Assembly: GCA_945900935.1 (NCBI GenBank)
Contig: CAMDKT010000359.1
Coordinates: 1-6,372, forward strand
Direction of reading: 5' to 3'
Source of the DNA: Candidatus Sulfopaludibacter sp. SbA3
Lineage (GTDB): Bacteria > Acidobacteriota > Terriglobia > Bryobacterales > Bryobacteraceae
Length of the DNA: 6,372 nucleotides
The notes under the pieces were generated by a model, which saw nothing but the letters and a program-made list of their open reading frames with translations, ran no database searches and had not been told where the DNA came from. Shown here one piece after another: positions 4,708 through 6,372 of the stretch (the first letter of the stretch is position 1; the number at the start of each line of letters is the position of its first letter). A program made the translations under genes and the position numbers.

Positions 4708-6372
4708 GGCTTATTCTATTCGTATTCTCGGTGACTTTGCTGAGCCAGCCACGGATTTCGACTGGACCGGTGAACTCTGTTTCGCTGCCGGAAGGCGCGG
4801 CGATTTATGGGGCGGCAGGCGCGCGCACGGTGTTGGCGACACACATGCGGCGTGATGTATTGTGGGCGGCGGGCGACGCGGCGCTGGTGGCGCCGGTCGG
4901 CGAGGTGGTGCCGGATGTTGGCAAGTTCTGGTCACTGTTCCGTCAAACAAGATTTCACGATTACGCGCAGAAGTCGACTAAGTTGGCGGAGCGGGATTAT
5001 GTTATCGCGCGGACAGTCCGGGGCGGGGATACATTAACTTATGGAGATGTTGTTGTATCTGTAGTGGATACTCCCGGGTTTACGCCTGGCGCGGTTTCTT
5101 ATGTCTATGTCAGCGAAGGGAAGAAGTATGCGGCGACCGGGGATTTGATTTACGCGGGCGGCCGTTTATTGGATATCTATAGCCTGCAGGACGCGGTGGC
5201 GGAGACGAAAACGAGGGGCTATCACGGATTTGCGGCGCGCGCTGGCCAGTTGATTGCGAGTCTGCGGAAGATACGGGAGTTGAAGCCCGACGTATTGGTT
5301 CCGGCAAGAGGACCCGTAATTGACAAGCCGGCCGTGGATATCGATTTATTGATTGGACGTTTGCAGGCGTTATTGGACAGCCATTTTGCGACCGACGCGC
5401 TGCGCTGGTATTGGGGGCCGGAGAGCTGGCAGACCAGAGGGACACTGGCCATGGGGAAAGCGCCGTCAACGCCGATGGCCATGGCCGTGGAACGGGATTT
5501 ACCGGAGTGGGTGATCGCGATTGGGAATTCGCGGTTGCTGGTCTCGAGCACCGGCGCGGCCTTCCTGATGGACGCCGGGTATCCGCAAATTCTGGAGAAA
5601 CTGGAGGAGTTGCGCGAGGCCGGGCGGTTCCGGAATCTGGAGGGAATCTGGGTCACTCACTATCACGACGACCACACGGAGCATGTCGCGAAGGTGGCGA
5701 AAAAGTTCGGGGCAAAAGTTCATTTCAACGAGAAAATCCGCGATATTGTGGAGAATCCGGGGCGATACCGAATGCCGTGTCTGACCACGAATGCCATAAC
5801 CGGCGAGGCGCGCGGGGAGGCTGAGAGTTGGAAATGGCGGGAGTTTTCGCTGGGCAGTTACTTCTTTCCGGGCCAGACTTTGTATCATGGCGGCCTCGCG
5901 GTCGAGCGGGAGAGCGGAGAGAAGCTGTTCTTTGTCGGGGACTCGTTTACTCCTTCCGGAACCGACGATTATTGCCTGCAAAACCGAAACTTCGTCCATG
6001 CCGGCGAAGGGTATCGGTACTGTCTGGATTTGCTGGAAAAGCTGGGCGGAACACATTGGCTGATCAATCAGCACGTGCTGCCGATGTTCCGGTATGATGC
6101 GGCGCAAATGGCCCGAATGCGCGAGGAATTAGCGAAGCGGGAGCGGCTCCTGGCGGAGTTGACGCCGCTCCCCGACGCCAATTACGCCGTCGACGAGGGG
6201 TGGGCGCGTATGTATCCGTATTCCGTGAAGGGAAAGACGGTCTCGCTGGAATTGCGAGTGGATAACCATACGGAGAAGGCGCAGGAATTTCGTGTGCGGT
6301 GGAATGTGCCAAAGGGTTGGGAGTTGATTCGCGGAGCGGAACGGGTGACGGTTCCGGCGCGATCCGGCGGCG
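4704..6372 (+). CDS. Secreted tandem metallo-beta-lactamase-fold protein with Ig-like tail, 3'-truncated by the window
   Basis: An uninterrupted frame of 556 codons that leaves the window. Residues 1-19 form a signal peptide, so the protein is exported. Residues about 22-225 look like an MBL-fold unit that has lost its active site: ATHMRRDVLW stands where HxHxDH is expected, and TPGFTPGAVSYVY replaces TPGHTPG. ATGDLIY (D147) remains. Residues about 268-460 form a second unit with an intact site: H319, H321, D323 and H324 in THYHDDHTEH, H395 in PGQTLYHGG, D413 in VGDSFTP, and H457 in NQHV. It should therefore bind two metals and hydrolyse an unknown substrate. From about 505 a beta-sandwich-like segment begins (VSLELRVDNHTEKAQEFRVRWNVPKGW), as in NEW3/Ig-like domains, and continues past the end. 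The start overlaps the previous gene's stop by ATGA. Confidence 0.88.
   Translation, partial: MRLILFVFSVTLLSQPRISTGPVNSVSLPEGAAIYGAAGARTVLATHMRRDVLWAAGDAALVAPVGEVVPDVGKFWSLFRQTRFHDYAQKSTKLAERDYVIARTVRGGDTLTYGDVVVSVVDTPGFTPGAVSYVYVSEGKKYAATGDLIYAGGRLLDIYSLQDAVAETKTRGYHGFAARAGQLIASLRKIRELKPDVLVPARGPVIDKPAVDIDLLIGRLQALLDSHFATDALRWYWGPESWQTRGTLAMGKAPSTPMAMAVERDLPEWVIAIGNSRLLVSSTGAAFLMDAGYPQILEKLEELREAGRFRNLEGIWVTHYHDDHTEHVAKVAKKFGAKVHFNEKIRDIVENPGRYRMPCLTTNAITGEARGEAESWKWREFSLGSYFFPGQTLYHGGLAVERESGEKLFFVGDSFTPSGTDDYCLQNRNFVHAGEGYRYCLDLLEKLGGTHWLINQHVLPMFRYDAAQMARMREELAKRERLLAELTPLPDANYAVDEGWARMYPYSVKGKTVSLELRVDNHTEKAQEFRVRWNVPKGWELIRGAERVTVPARSGG

Noticed and set aside
5411..5824. Plus-strand 137-codon frame inside the MBL gene region
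   Set aside because: Out-of-frame shadow of the 556-codon reading frame that leaves the window, which carries all the motifs.
5499..6107. Minus-strand 202-codon frame
   Set aside because: Antisense to the MBL protein, whose HxHxDH and other ligands are intact on the + strand.

Overview
The window looks like a chromosomal stretch from a member of the Acidobacteriota, probably close to Solibacter/Bryobacter. This is inferred from moderately GC-rich codon use, the type of secreted metallo-hydrolase at the right end, and a 6S RNA gene lying directly before a ymdB-type phosphodiesterase gene. No taxonomic marker gene is present, so the assignment is tentative. No mobile element, CRISPR array, tRNA or rRNA was seen.

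Left part (1-1700, + strand): the 3' part of a YrdC-family threonylcarbamoyl-AMP synthase gene (tRNA t6A modification; its start lies outside the window). It is followed by a membrane protein made of an N-terminal GYF_2 domain, a roughly 140-residue Gly/Gln/Pro/Phe-rich linker and four predicted membrane helices.

Centre (1700-3030, + strand): the 253-base gap at 1697-1949 is not empty. It folds like, and carries sequence signatures of, 6S RNA (ssrS), the small RNA that binds the housekeeping RNA polymerase. Next is a complete YmdB-family metallophosphoesterase whose start codon sits behind a C-rich leader with no Shine-Dalgarno sequence. A short predicted single-span membrane protein of 68 residues follows.

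Right-centre (2993-4345, - strand): a lipoprotein of the SMP-30/gluconolactonase beta-propeller family. Directly behind its TAG stop, in the same frame, is a 135-residue unknown protein that starts at TTG. The last 32 bases of this pair overlap convergently with the small membrane-protein gene.

Right end (4369-6372, + strand): a short exported-protein gene divergent from the SMP-30 gene, with only 23 bases between start codons. It overlaps by ATGA the start of a large secreted metallo-beta-lactamase-fold protein that runs off the window after 556 codons. This large protein has two MBL units: the first has lost its metal ligands and the second has a full HxHxDH site. The short gene appears to have lost a middle segment, because its likely natural C-terminus is still readable in another frame.

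The best new observations are the 6S RNA with a predictable product-RNA start, the pseudo-MBL/MBL tandem, and the frame-broken small gene. I see no evidence for a wholly new defence or mobile system.
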